Positions 34,701 to 48,600 of a stretch of DNA of 64,000 nucleotides are shown here, piece by piece. This DNA is from Erpobdella octoculata (lineage: Eukaryota; Annelida; Clitellata; Hirudinida; Erpobdellidae): positions 1,570,256 through 1,634,255 of the forward strand of contig OZ022247.1 in the NCBI GenBank assembly GCA_963978895.1, written 5' to 3'. The translations under genes were made by a program, and so were the position numbers. How positions within the stretch are numbered: the stretch's first letter is position 1; the number at the start of each line of letters is the position of its first letter. Under the pieces are notes generated by a model. The model had not been told where the DNA came from. It made no database searches and saw nothing but the letters and a program-made list of their open reading frames with translations.

Positions 34701-36868
34701 AAATGGCTAAAAAAAAATTTGTATATTGAAAAAAAATGCTTGATCCGATCGTGAATCAGAAAACGCCATTTTAAAATGTAAGCTATCGAAAGTTTTTCCA
34801 ATCGGCCTGGATTTTTCGGTTTTGAAACACACAAGATTCTCGACTTCGAATTTTCTCTTTGTCAGCGAATAACGCACAAATTATTGGCAGTGATTTGCCA
34901 TGACTGACCAAGTCAACCAGATTTTTTTCTGAGACGCTGGCACATGAAATTGCTTAGCTTCGACGATTAGGCAGTCCAACCTGTTGAGTTTGTGTTCAGA
35001 CTGCTCCACATCTGAGTAATCACCAGTCTCCAGGTGCAAACCTGACAATAGTTTTATGGTATAAAAAAAGATTAAAAATTGAGTAGACCTATGTACGTGT
35101 AGTTCACAAAGAATCGAACCTGCGACCTGTAGGTCAGGAGCCAGTGGCATTATTATTCATTCAAACAACCGTCTGCTATAATCTACGATGTTTATCGCTT
35201 ACGCGAAAATTTATGGCGACTATAAACTCTTGTGGCTTGTACAGACGTGTCGATAAAAGCTATGACTTTATTATTTATTAAATGTAGCCGAATGTAGCTA
35301 CAAAGCTGAAACCAGACTCTAGCAGTTAGAAGTATCAGTATTAAACAAAGCATTACTTGAAAATATTATTTATAAGTTGTTATATAATTATTTTGATTAA
35401 GTTGTTCTCGACAAAAATGGCGACACCGGTCTGTTTGAACTTGCCTACAAACAGCAGCAAGTGACAGTGCCCGCTCTTCTTGGACTGAATCTCAAGGTCT
35501 GCGGCCAGCCGATTCTCAGACCTCCAACGACTAGTCAGAGCGTTCGAGCTGACAACAGACGCATTGTTGGACTGAAGTCCAGAAACTTTCAGACTATCAA
35601 CCGCATTGTTAGCAACAACAACGGGAAAAGGAATTCTTTCTATCGGAGGCCCTGGCGCAATTACGAGAACGTTTCCAATTTCTCCAGATCCAGATCCAGC
35701 AGCCTAGCTTCTGCTTCACTAACTACCTGGTCGATTGACTCCGACGACGACGTGAGAATTAAATCGAAACACAAAAAACGAAAAAGCAAAAGAAAAAAGA
35801 CCAGAAAGTGCAGTTCACTGATGAAAAAAGAATCAGGGAAATGTCAGGTATGCTTTCGCAACGGTAGGATCAGATGTGTCTGCTCCAAGGGTTTAGATTT
35901 GAGAATTTCAAACAAAGAAGAATTTGAGAGTTTGCCAAACTTACGAGGATTCAAGGCTCTCTTCCCCAGCAAACAAACTTGTTCCACGGACTGCTTCTCT
36001 GATGTCCGCAAGGAAAATTCAAAGGAGCCCTTATCGTCACCACTTTCCTCGCCACTGCCATCTCTGGAATTTTTGAAAACACCCAGGGAAGATAAAGTTA
36101 ATCTGAGAGTTGCAGGAAAAACGTTGTCGACACTCTCTCCTGGTTTTTCGTATTTAAGAGCATGCCACGAAATTTCAACATTTTCCGACAACTGCCCTCG
36201 AGGTGAGCACATATTATTATATTTGATTTTGAATTCCTCTTGTTCATACAAGTAAAAACAATTTTTTTAAATGCTTTTGTAATATTTAACAGCATTTAGT
36301 AGTTTTAAACGTCTTTGAAAATATCCTTAAAAAGCAAAAAATTATTATTAAATTAATTATTTTTAATATTTTTGCATTATTTCACACTTTTTAGTGGTTT
36401 TAAAATACCATTAAAACACAAAATTAATGTTACGCCGTTTCTAATAATACAGCCTGGAGTAGTAGATATAGATCGGCCTCCATCCGCAAGCCATTGAGGA
36501 GTTGTAGTAAAGAGCGCATGGCAGGACTCCAGAAGTGCGTCTCTGCCAAGTCTTCCGTTCCGGTTGGAAACTGGACAGCTTTTCCAGCCATCGGTCAAAG
36601 GCCAAGTATTTTTGGTCAACTTTCATCGAGCAATCTATCAGTCAATCGGGTCGAAAATGATAACCTTGTTGAACGGCTAACGAATACCACTTCACGACGT
36701 ATCGTTAAGTCCAGTCAAAGGAAGGTCTCCAGACAACCCTTCAACTCCGGCAAGAGCCTCGCCCAGCTCGTGGATCAGCTGACTCTGAGGCCGTTCGTGC
36801 AGCGACTGAAGCCGCTGCAGAACTTTAACGCGGAAGACAAAAAATGTGGACAGACCGCCAGTAGTTAG
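31768..36868 (+). CDS. Tubulin glycylase, TTLL3/TTLL8-like
   Basis: Six exons: 31768-32914, 33393-33537, 33839-34061, 34432-34579, 35402-36202 and 36453-36868. They join in phase to 959 residues. TTLL3/8 enzymes ligate glycine to glutamate side chains on tubulin tails in cilia. Landmarks in order: [19 protein letters not shown] (~57-75), FFWGVRRD (~145), [14 protein letters not shown] (~338), [17 protein letters not shown] (~389), NNSIQ and PDDNMW (exon 3), and ELYGADF with [10 protein letters not shown] (~509-533), which holds the metal-binding Glu and Asn. Exon 5 begins with [11 protein letters not shown]. Residues ~590-959 are a basic, Ser-rich tail with [14 protein letters not shown] and a CQVC/CVC cysteine cluster. 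The start is the first Met before the conserved N-terminal region. TTLL3 versus TTLL8 is not decided. Confidence 0.92.
35102..35145 (-). mobile_element. tRNA-like/SINE fragment in a TTLL intron
   Basis: On the minus strand, CTGACCTACAGGTCGCAGGT followed by TCGATTC resembles an anticodon arm plus T arm with a B box (GGTTCGATTC). The 5' half of a tRNA is missing. Probably a SINE remnant. Confidence 0.4.
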
Positions 36869-36993
36869 GCCAAACGTCTATTATGCCATTGAATCTTAAT
36901 GTAAATTCTTTCATCAACTACTGTTTTTTTTTTTTTTATAAAAAAAGGTTTTGTAAACAAAAATGTCGTCTTTAAAAAACTATCAATTTGTCA

Positions 36994-36999
36994 AATAAA
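36994..36999 (+). terminator. Polyadenylation signal AATAAA of the glycylase gene
   Basis: A canonical hexamer 126 bases past the stop codon, followed by T-rich sequence. Confidence 0.6.
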
Positions 37000-37285
37000 A
37001 TTTTTGAAGGTTTTTTTCATATATATTGTCTATGTTTTATTTGTTTTCTCTGAAAATATAAAGTTTAAATATATTTACGCATGATATTTTCATGGCTGAT
37101 TTAATGCATTTTTTAAATGTTCATTAAAGTTGATTTGGATGTCGCTTACTTTATCTGCAGCTTTTCATTAAAGTATAATTTTTCATTTATTTGGCGATGT
37201 TTATCTGCAGCTTGTGTCACTTGTATTGTTACATCACTGACAGCTCTGTGAATTTATATCCATTTTTAATAACTATGATTTTTGC

Positions 37286-37286
<1 letters not shown>

Positions 37287-37325
<39 letters not shown>
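37287..37325. repeat. (TA)n microsatellite
   Basis: A short TA tract in the 3' intergenic region. Confidence 0.9.
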
Positions 37326-37328
<3 letters not shown>

Positions 37329-37454
37329 CACATTTCTGTATTTTTGTGTGCACGTTTGTTAGTAAACCATTGGAATTTAATATAGCAATTTACAGACGTT
37401 GGCTTGTTTGTACTGACTTCATGATGATGATGATAAAAATAATAAAAAAACTTA

Positions 37455-37456
37455 AT

Positions 37457-37487
<31 letters not shown>

Positions 37488-37600
37488 CAACTATTAATAT
37501 TATTATTATTATTATATTAATCATTATCATTATCCCCATAATAATAATAACTATTATTATTATTATTATTATTATTATTATGGGGATAATGATACTGGGG
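37455..37600. repeat. (ATA)/(ATT) triplet repeat with hairpin
   Basis: ATCATTATCCCCATAATAAT is answered about 30 bases later by its complement (ATTATTATGGGGATAATGAT). The triplet tracts can fold into a hairpin. Confidence 0.8.
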
Positions 37601-37899
37601 GTGGTGATGGTGACGATAATGATAATGACAATCTTGTGTTTAAGTGCATGTTTATACGCGTATATATTTCTATTTATGTGTACGCAATTGTGTGTGCGTG
37701 TGTGTGTGTGTGCGTGCGTTTACTTTCTACGCGTGTGTGTGTGAATACCGCTTCGAGGTCAGGTTAAGAAAAAATAATTCCCCGTCACGAGGTGAGAACT
37801 GGCAATTAGCAGAAGGTGTCCCGGAACAACCCATCTTCGTGTTTTTATTGCCTCAGTCTTCATCAACCGCCCGAGACGCCTACGTCGCGACGCCACCGT

Positions 37900-39240
37900 C
37901 GTTGTCGCCGCTGCGACTGCGACTGGCGATCGTGACCGCACTTCGTGAGCGTTACACTAGGACTGTGTTTAAAAAAGGTCCGGGGTCGATGATAGATTGA
38001 ACTTTCACCCTTACATCTGCCCGTTAATTAAGAGTTACGAATCGTTGTTGTCTTATTGGTTGTTGTGTTTTTTTGGAAAAAGGTAACTCATTTATTAACA
38101 TGGGCATTGCAGTTAGTAAGGCAATGGGCATTGTTACATGGGGTGGGTGGGTGAGTAGACTTAAGCAAGTGACTGTAAGAGTGTGTGATTGTGAATAGGT
38201 AAGAATGTAGATGGGTGAATGAGCGAGTAGTTGGGTGAATTAAAGGGAAGATTTGTGAATGAATGAGTGAATTGGTAATGATGATTGAGTGTGTATGGGT
38301 AAATTAATGTGGGGTAACTGAGCAAGAATGTGTGTGTGTGTGTGTGTGCATGTATGTGCATGATTGAATGAAAATACGTGTGAATGAATTGGTGAGTGAA
38401 TTGGTGAGTGAATGACCGAGCGTGTGGGTGAATGAGTGAATTAAAAATTAAGTTTGCGTGCTAGCGTGCATCCATTAAGACTTAGTAGAAGTGCACTGCA
38501 ACTGGAATTCAAACTCGTTCCAATTATTTATCTTTCCCATTCTCCATCTTCTGCTTCCACGCACTCCTTCTCCGACTTCCGGCGTTTAATGGATTGCTTG
38601 TTATGATTTTTTCTCGTCTGTTTGCTTACATGTAATGAATGACGAATCCAAAATACGTTACATGTAAAGCCGACGCGAGAGAGTGCTTATTAATCGTTAA
38701 CAATAGATATAGCATAGCGTCTTTAATAAGAGTTTTAGTAACGACTGATACGGAAATGAGGTGATCTGACAAGAGAGAGAGACCGGGGTCAGAAGATATC
38801 AATTGATAGAGCGGGAGAGAGAAAAAGGAGAGGAGAGGAGAGGAGGAGAGAGGAAGAGAGATAAGAATCATTGTAGGAGGGTGGCAGGGAAAAAGTGAAA
38901 AAATTCCGTACATAAGTGTAGGAGTGTACTGGTGCAACTGAGGATGACATTGCATCAAGTAGCTAAGACCTGCATGCATGCATTTAAAAATGTCGTTTAT
39001 ACCGGTATAATATTATCAAAATTTATTTATTTTTTATTTAATTTTCAAGCACACATTACTTGCAGGTAATAATATAGAGTCTTGTTGAAATATGTTTTTG
39101 CTTTATAAATGTCTCCATTGAAAGTTACTCACGCACACATATAAACACCAAAAAAAAATGCACGTACACATTATTACACATCCATACACATACATTAGCT
39201 CCATGCTTTGATGAAATAGCCAAAGAGACACAGATGTTCT
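37900..39240. other. Spacer, no gene seen
   Basis: It holds a TGAGTGAAT-type degenerate repeat at 38200-38450 and a GA-rich stretch at 38775-38870. No supported gene. Confidence 0.5.
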
Positions 39241-39254
39241 ATGTGATGACATAT

Positions 39255-39255
39255 A

Positions 39256-39314
<59 letters not shown>

Positions 39315-39322
39315 ATATATAT
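39255..39322. repeat. (TA)n microsatellite
   Basis: A TA tract with one interruption near 39300. Confidence 0.93.
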
Positions 39323-39881
39323 GGAGAGGAGAAGCAAGATGGCTTGTGCAATTTTTTAATAATTTGGTTTCTAACTTTTTCAGAGACAAAACTCCTAGAA
39401 TATTATATTAAAAATTATTATAACAGCACGGTTTTTCTTTGTATTATATTATTAACAACTGAATAAATAAATATTAACATATTTTAATTAATTTATTTTT
39501 TCAATTTCTCACCTGGCTTGCTCTTCGCTGCAATTGAGCGAGCAAACTTCCTTGGTTAGTGTACCGAGCATTGCTTATCAACGCCTATTAGAAATTCATC
39601 AACAAACTAATAAATTATTTCTTCATCTATTAACTAGTTAATTAATTAATTAAATTTCTTTGTTTATTCATTCAGGCTATTTGAAAAACCTGCACAAATA
39701 ATTTAAAGCTAACGTAGATGAAACACTTGACGCAAACGCCAATCGTAAAAGTGTCAAACTAACAATCCTGTGGCTGCTGCAGTTTCAGTCTTTCTTAACA
39801 TCGCTGCTTCAAAAGCTGCAACAACGCCGGTAAGTATATAATAATAATAATAGTAGTAATAATAATAATTATAATAATAAT

Positions 39882-40217
39882 AATTGCAATAAAAAAGTAT
39901 TAATAAAAATAATAATATTAATAATATTTATAATAACAATAATTAATAATAATAATAAATAATTATTAATAAATAATTATAAATTTTTATAATAATAATA
40001 ATTATAATAATAATAATAATAATAATATTATAATAATAATAATAATATTAGTATTAATAATAATAATAATAATAATAAAAATAATATTTTATTATTATTA
40101 TTATTATTATAAAAATTAATAATTATTTATTAATAATTATTTATTATTATTATTAATTATTGTTATTGTAAATATTATTATTTTTATTATTTTTATTAAT
40201 ACTGTTTTATTGCAATT
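39882..40217. repeat. 336-bp AT-rich near-palindrome
   Basis: The left arm starts AATTGCAATAAAAAAGTATT and the right arm ends in its near-complement (AATACTGTTTTATTGCAATT). About 125 bases per arm match with few differences, around a triplet-rich centre near 40050. It has no coding capacity. Confidence 0.82.
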
Positions 40218-40542
40218 AATCATTTTACTGTAAATAATGAATTTTGTACCACACACAGTAGTTTATTAATTTATCATATTAATAAATCATTCTTTTGCCA
40301 TAAATTATTTATTTATTTTAACTAATTAATTAACTAATCTCTGATGATAAATAACACTTTTTTACCATAATTAATTGCTATTCGATCAAAATCACTAACT
40401 ATATTAGCACTACTCCCACAGTAAACGGCAAAATATTGTCATTAAAAAGAAAAATTCGTTAACTTGTGTTTGAGTCATAAACCAATTAAAGAAAAGTCAT
40501 AAAACAAGATAACAATCGTAGAAACGCATTCGTAGAATTGCA

Positions 40543-40786
40543 GAGGTGACCATGGGTTTAGTTGACCCATGGGCTGGGTCGGAGTTGGTTTGATTTGGGT
40601 CGAATTTTTTGACATATGCGTGGGTTGGTTAGATTGTATCAAATTAAAAAAAAAAAAATTTTAATTTTAATTGTGGGTTGTGTTGGGTTAGAATATAAAA
40701 CTTTTCAGGTGGGTCGGGATGGGTTGGGTTGAGTAAGCGGTGGATTGGGTCGCCAAAAAGTGACCCATGTCAACTTCTGGTCATAG
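40543..40786. mobile_element. MITE-like dispersed repeat with GGGT-rich body, copy A
   Basis: About 240 bases with imperfect terminal inverted repeats (left CAGAGGTGACCATGGGT, right GACCCATGTCAACTTCTG) and internal TGGGTTGGGTT runs. It matches 49148-49372 in order. Class not determined. Confidence 0.65.
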
Positions 40787-40789
40787 ATA

Positions 40790-41340
40790 TAAGTAAAGTA
40801 AATATATTCACTAAAATAAATTAATCAATACATCTACTAAAATAATTCTTCAGGCAGTGATATTTACAATGAGAAATGGATATTTCTAAATCGACAGAGA
40901 GCTCTGCGCTTTTAAAAGGCTTAGCTTAATAGCAAACGTAGGCTGGAAAGAGATCAACAGAGATATTAAATTTACCGGTCAGGTTCTATAGGTGTACATG
41001 TACGTACATAGATACAAGAAACATAGATATACAAAACATAGATGTATTAATCGTCGTCGGCGATTCCTTTTTCTTTGCATACCTCACGACTCGTCTGAAC
41101 GCCAAGGGTCGCCTTATCTATCCTGCTTACAGATTGCTCATTAGCACGCCCAGGTGACACCGACACCCCCCCCATGTGACATTTGCACCTCAGTGACGTC
41201 ATCAGGACTACCGCTCGAGTTTCCGCGTGTGCCCGCTAAACGGCAAGCGGAAATGTGGGAAAAAAAGAAACAAAATTAATCTGCGATAATTGTACTTTCA
41301 GTGTTGTTGCGTTGTTTGTAATTGCCTAATCGAATGAGGT
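40790..41340. other. Spacer, no gene seen
   Basis: Unique sequence with no supported feature. Confidence 0.45.
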
Positions 41341-41349
41341 GATTTTTTA

Positions 41350-41950
41350 TGTATGTATGTATGTATGTATGTGTGTATGTATGTATGTATGTATGTATGT
41401 ATGTATGTATGTATGTATGTATGTATGTATGTATGTATGTATGTATGTATGTATGTATGTATGTATGTATGTATGTATGTATGTATGTATGTATGTATGT
41501 ATGTATGTATGTATGTATGTATGTATGTATGTTTGTATGTATGTTTGTATGTATGTATGTATGTATGTATGTATGTATGTATGTATGTATGTATGTATGT
41601 ATGTATGTATGTATGTATGTATGTATGTATGTATGTATGTATGTATGTATGTATGTATGTATGTATGTATGTATGTATGTATGTATGTATGTATGTATGT
41701 ATGTATGTATGTATGTATGTATGTATGTATGTATGTATGTATGTATGTATGTATGTATGTATGTATGTATGTATGTATGTATGTATGTATGTATGTATGT
41801 ATGTATGTATGTATGTATGTATGTATGTATGTATGTATGTATGTATGTATGTATGTATGTATGTATGTATGTATGTATGTATGTATGTATGTATGTATGT
41901 ATGTATGTATGTATGTATGTATGTATGTATGTATGTATGTATGTATGTAT
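41350..41950. repeat. (ATGT)n microsatellite, ~600 bp
   Basis: A nearly pure tetranucleotide tract with TTGT variants near 41533 and 41545. The long frames on both strands are repeat artefacts. Confidence 0.97.
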
Positions 41951-42129
41951 GATGATGATGATAGTGATGGCGACCGATGTCACATGACAGCTATGATGGT
42001 GCTCGATGAAGATCTGATTTCTCTTATGGCCTATAAAATTCTAATTTCGAAACATAATAATTTATGAAAGCAGAACTGAGACTGTCGCTTAGAAAGGAAT
42101 TACGATATCACTGCTCGTTGACACCTTTG

Positions 42130-42400
42130 TCTCTCTCTCTCTCTCTCTTCCTCTTGTTCTCTTTCTTTTCCTCTTTTTCTCTCTCTTTTTGTCTCGTTTT
42201 CTCTTTTCCTCTCTCTCTTTCTTTCTATGCTTTTTCTTTTTCTGCTATTTATTGTCTTTTTTAGTAAAAAAAATCTCATAGTAAAAATTTAGAAAAAAAG
42301 GGAGGAGAACAAGTAGGAGTGAAAGAGTGAAAGAGAGTGAATGAGTGAGAAAGAGGAAATGATACGTAAAAGAGAGACTGAGAGAGAGAGAGAGACAGAG

Positions 42401-42469
<69 letters not shown>

Positions 42470-42475
42470 TGGGAA
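42130..42475. repeat. (CT)n then (GA)n inverted tracts
   Basis: A CT-rich tract at 42130-42225 faces a GA tract at 42375-42468, so the pair can form a hairpin. Confidence 0.88.
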
Positions 42476-42547
42476 AGAGAGAAGAAAAGTGATGGTGTTT
42501 AAAAAGCCATTCGAGCAACTCAAGGGATTGTTTCGATTGTTTACTTT

Positions 42548-42635
42548 CACAGCGCACGAAGTGGCCCGACGGTTCGAGTGAAGGCCGGTGAAGTAGCAAT
42601 GATTGGGTTCGATTCTCGCTCAGTCGTTCTGCCAT
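42548..42635 (+). mobile_element. tRNA-derived SINE-like element with (TA)n tail
   Basis: An A-box-like GTGGCCCGACGGTTCGAG and a B box GGTTCGATTC about 45 bases later, followed by CGTTCTGCC and then a (TA)n tract (42636-42770). The layout is the same as the 24-kb SINE pair, with different sequence. Confidence 0.6.
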
Positions 42636-42775
<140 letters not shown>

Positions 42776-43138
42776 CACTTCCTCTTTAACTACTCCTCTT
42801 TTGTTTTTTCTTCTTATATACATGCATGTAAAATATATATGTTCAATCCATATAGATATATCAACTTTATTTTTTTAAATTTAATTTTAAACGGTAAAAT
42901 GCACATACATACTCAGGAAAAACTTCAAGTTCTTAAAAGTATCCATAGTAACAACAAGCATGCATAAAAACGCTGACCTGGGCACAGAGGTTATTGTGCC
43001 AAACCTTGAGGTTTTATAGCTGTGAAAATGGACTGGGCTAGCACCGGGCCAATTTACTGAGGGTCGGGGACAGGGACTCTAATGCATATATATATATATA
43101 CATCACTTTTGTATATAAATGATGGACACAGTGGGGTA

Positions 43139-44800
<1,662 letters not shown>

Positions 44801-44933
44801 TATTGAACTTTTAATTTTTCAATAAATATTTAAACTTAAAGTGGTATTTTATAAACAGAAATTTTTTAAGACGCTATAAAAATATTATGTTGTGTTACGT
44901 TGTTATGGTCGGTTGACGGCGTCATTGATTACG

Positions 44934-44944
44934 GTTATAAAAAA
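44934..44944 (+). promoter_or_regulatory. Possible TATA box of the LRR-Ig gene
   Basis: TTATAAAAAAA lies 54 bases before the ATG at 44998. Plausible by position only. Confidence 0.4.
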
Positions 44945-44997
44945 ATTAAATTTCAAATTAGTTTAGCCGACATTGGTGTTTGTTGAACTTTTTTAAC

Positions 44998-46809
44998 ATG
45001 AAGTATTATTATAGCACAGAAATATTTGTTCTGCTGCTGTTGATTACAAATTTTGCTTCAAAAGTTTTCCCGGCATGTAATTTATCTTCGAATTCAATTG
45101 TAGTTACATGTAAACAAGATTTATTTAGCAATATAACTGCAGATCAATGGTCTAATGTAGAAACTGTCAATCTAAGAAATCTTAATGTCAGTAGGTCGCA
45201 ATTGAAAACTTTCAGCTCAAACATGACACTGAGTGTTGCAAAGTTAGAAGTAGATGGATGCGTAATAGACTATGAAAATTCTAAACTTATGGAAGTTTCA
45301 AAAACTATAATCATCAGAAACAGTGTTATGATTAATTTTGGTCATGGTCAGTTCAGTGGCGAAAAAGATGAATTGAATTTTGAAAATGTCATTATTAAAA
45401 ACTACGAAGGATCGTTATTAGAAGGAGCTAATGTGACAAAAATTCATTTAAAAAACGTCACAGTTAAACAAAGACTCAAGATTATATTTGAAAACTGTTC
45501 TGTGAAGAATTTAACAATTCGACAATGTTCAGGGATTAACGTTACAGAAGTGTGCAACCTCAAAACTCTTGAAATGATGAGGTTACTTGAAACAACGACC
45601 GAGTTTCCAGGAAACTGTTTTGCAGTAAGTTACTATTTAACCATGGTCAACGTGGTATAATATCTTGAATTGCTAAGTATTTTTCTAAGTAATTGTGATC
45701 AAACAGCAGTTAAAGTTTGATGATGAGTTTTTTATAGACAAGCTTTTCAAAGTGTTTTCAACAGTCTTGCGTGTTGCATCATCGTTGAAATTATAATTTA
45801 AAGTCTCAAAGCCGCTTATAAATTTTGTGTTAATTAATATTTGATTGTTTAGGAGCACAAAAAACTCGATTACCTTTATTTCAATGCAATTATCTCAAAT
45901 TGGTGTTTCTTATCGGACATCAAAAGTTCTTTGCAAGCTTTAATAATTTACCATTCTGATGTACCGGTGATCAAGGAAGAATGGTTTCAACGCATTGGTA
46001 AACATCTTAAAGTATTACAAATTGTTTGGAGCAATACTAGAAGAGTTGAGAAAAATTTTTCTAAAAGATTCGCTAATCTTAAAAAATTATCCCTTCAATA
46101 TAACGAACTGAAAAGCCTTCCTGTGGAACTTCTGGATGTCTTCTCAAATCTTGAGGAACTCGATATAAGTGAAAATCTATTTGAGTGCAATTGCTTAATC
46201 AGCTGGTTCAACAATGAAAGGCTTTCTCGTTTTAATTTGAAAAATCAAATTGATTGTTCAGATGAGAACAAAAAGGAACTTTTATTCAATGGTATTCTGT
46301 GTCCAAGTAATGCATCATCGCAAGAGAAAACCACCCAGCTTAGCACTTTTGTTTTCCCCAAATCAGATTTGAGCACATTTCATGCAGCAATTTCTACAGG
46401 TCCAGAAATGGCAAATGATGAGACACATAAAACAACAACCAGCATTCAAAAACCAGTTCCACAAATTCTTGGTTTCAGAGCATTTATCGATAATAATAAC
46501 AAACAACTGGTATTGATATGTGAAGTTTTTGCAGCAAAAGTTATAATCGAATGTCCAGATGGTTCCTCCAGATATTTCTCAAACAATGAATTGGATGAAT
46601 TTTTCAACATTATATACAAAACTAGAAACATGACAATTACAGAACTAGGAGTCTACCGTTGCTGCGCTCAAAACGTGCTTGGATGGGGCAATGAATCAAT
46701 TTATGTTCAATTTGAAGTTTTGTCAGATTCTTTCTCTCTGAAACTTGTATATTTTCGTCCGTCTTTAATTTGTAACTTGTTAGTTGTAATTTATTTTCAA
46801 GATAATTAG
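44998..46809 (+). CDS. LRR-Ig surface or secreted protein, two exons
   Basis: Exons 44998-45624 and 45853-46809 join in phase (GTAAGT donor, TTAG acceptor) to 527 residues. Residues 1-27 are a signal peptide (EIFVLLLLITNFA). A Cys pair (ACNLSS...VTC) looks like an LRR N-cap. Poorly conserved leucine-rich repeats follow to about 315, with a clear repeat FANLKKLSLQYNELKSLP. The LRR C-cap is FECNCLISWFN...CS...C (~317-365). A Thr/Ser-rich linker leads to one Ig-like domain (~420-500; LICEVF and GVYRCCAQN). The C terminus is short and hydrophobic (LICNLLVVIYF), compatible with a GPI signal or a marginal membrane anchor. Many N-x-S/T sites. A role in adhesion or recognition is inferred. No ortholog name is claimed. 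Confidence 0.82.
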
Positions 46810-48600
46810 TTTTGGTTGATAGTTTATTGAAAATTTATATTGACGTTCCCGTAGATTCATGTTACTCGGTAGATTAAAAATAATTTTGTACAATACTTAA
46901 TACCTAGTTTTTTCATTTAAAATAGTTGAATATTGCACTGTCAACTAAATTATTTTTCTATTAAAAGTTTTAAAGTTCTTGAGAATCAAAAACTTATTGA
47001 AATTTCCCCTAAATATTACTATAAGCAATGGTAAAACTATTATTGCATTTAAAAATTAATTTGCATAATGTTAACATATAGAAGTGTGTTTAAGAGAAAA
47101 AAACTTTGTTTTTTTCTTAGGCTTGTTTAGTTTTAAAGTTTTTTTTATGAAAACTTTTATCTATTCATTTTATGTGGTGAAGTTTGTTCTTCCTGTTGGT
47201 TTGACTGCAGTTTAAAAACAATGTTAAAGCAAACTATCATATTTTGTATATACTAGTTTTTAATTCTTTACACCAGGTGCTTCAGGATTTAATTAGCATT
47301 ATGTAGGAAATTCCGAAGTACTTCCTGCATCTGATCATAATTTAGCCTTTTTTTTATTTTTCCCTCTTTCTTTATCCAGACTTGGGACTGGCTCGCAAAA
47401 GGGAGGCGGAGTTGACAAGCTCTCGTACAGGTATGTTTACCTTTCAATACGGAAAAGGTAAATAGATAGGTGCCTTTTTTAATGTGCAATTGAGTAGTTC
47501 CGATTAAATTCAACCTGAAGAACAGAAAAGGTAAACAAGTAATCCCCCCACCCCGGTCTAAACACCGACGCACACACAATCAGAGAGCTCCAATTTAATA
47601 CATGGAAAGGTGGAAAAAATGTAAAACGAAAATGGAGAAAAGAGAGAAACAGCAAGAGAAAAAAGCGTGTAAAAGAAAGGGAGAACAAAGTAGAGTTTTA
47701 TCACGTGCAGATGTTGAAGATGACATATAGAAGAAGCACTCTCCACCCCCACCCCCTCCTCATCTCACGCTCGACAGATTCCCGCCTAAAGATTGACCTG
47801 TCCACACCAGACACCTGGCGGCTAGAAACTCTTTCATATTTTTTTTCTTAAATATTCAGATCGCATTTTGTCGTTCGTCGATAAGCGAACTTCATTTTTT
47901 ACGAACGCTCCGCACGTACGCAGCAAAATCGCACGCAGCAGCCGCCAGCGCGCGTATACTTCATGCGTCGCCGTTGCGTATCTTGCGTGCCGCGATACCA
48001 TGTGCGGTCGGTAATGGAAAAATTGATTTTTATAAACTGGTCTTTCAATTTGATGGTGTGTAACCAAAACCTTTCTTTGAGATTTGATGATGAATTTATT
48101 CCTAGACTTCTCCTTTTCCACTGCCCATATATGCTGGACCGCCGAGCCTATCCGTTGGTCCTCATTGTTCCTCCCTCGTCTGCTCCCCTTCCTTGCCTCT
48201 CAGCTGAAAAAGCGAATAATAATAAATTTAAAATATCGTTATTATTAGTCAATTAAATTATAAAACTTAAATAAAAAACCGACAATGACTATTTAAAAAG
48301 ATATTTGAGATTTAGTTTGCAATTAGCCTTCGGCCCAATGTTAAAAACAGTAAAAAAATCTTTACAAAAAATTTGGTTTTCAAATATTAAAATTTAAATT
48401 GTAAAGATTACTAATCTAGTTTTAAATCGTTACCATTTATAAAATTTATAAAAGAAAAAGAAAGCTAAACTTTTTAATGTTTAATTCTTTAATTCAAAAA
48501 TGCGCTGAAGTCGCTTCGGTATAAAACGAATACTTTTATAATTTTTGATAAAAAAAAGAAAGAAAAAGAGATATATAGATGATGAATAGCTAATAAGCAG
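46810..48600. other. Spacer with a CpG-rich patch, no gene supported
   Basis: 46810-47300 is AT-rich. 47860-48010 is unusually CpG-rich for this window (GCACGCAGCAGCCGCCAGCG near 47930) and could be an unmethylated regulatory patch or a 5' end. No exon is convincing on either strand. Confidence 0.4.

Noticed and set aside
37644..38000. 118-residue plus-strand frame starting in a (GT)n tract
   Set aside because: Low-complexity start, no domain and no splice partner.
41339..42067. Long frames of repeated MYVC or IHTY residues over the (ATGT)n tracts (also at 1-412 and 54425-55391)
   Set aside because: They are the tetranucleotide repeat translated in several frames of both strands at once. 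No coding context.
47834..48256. Overlapping 95-residue (minus) and 97-residue (plus) frames in the CpG-rich patch
   Set aside because: Neither has a recognisable motif, and open frames on both strands are expected in a locally GC-rich stretch.
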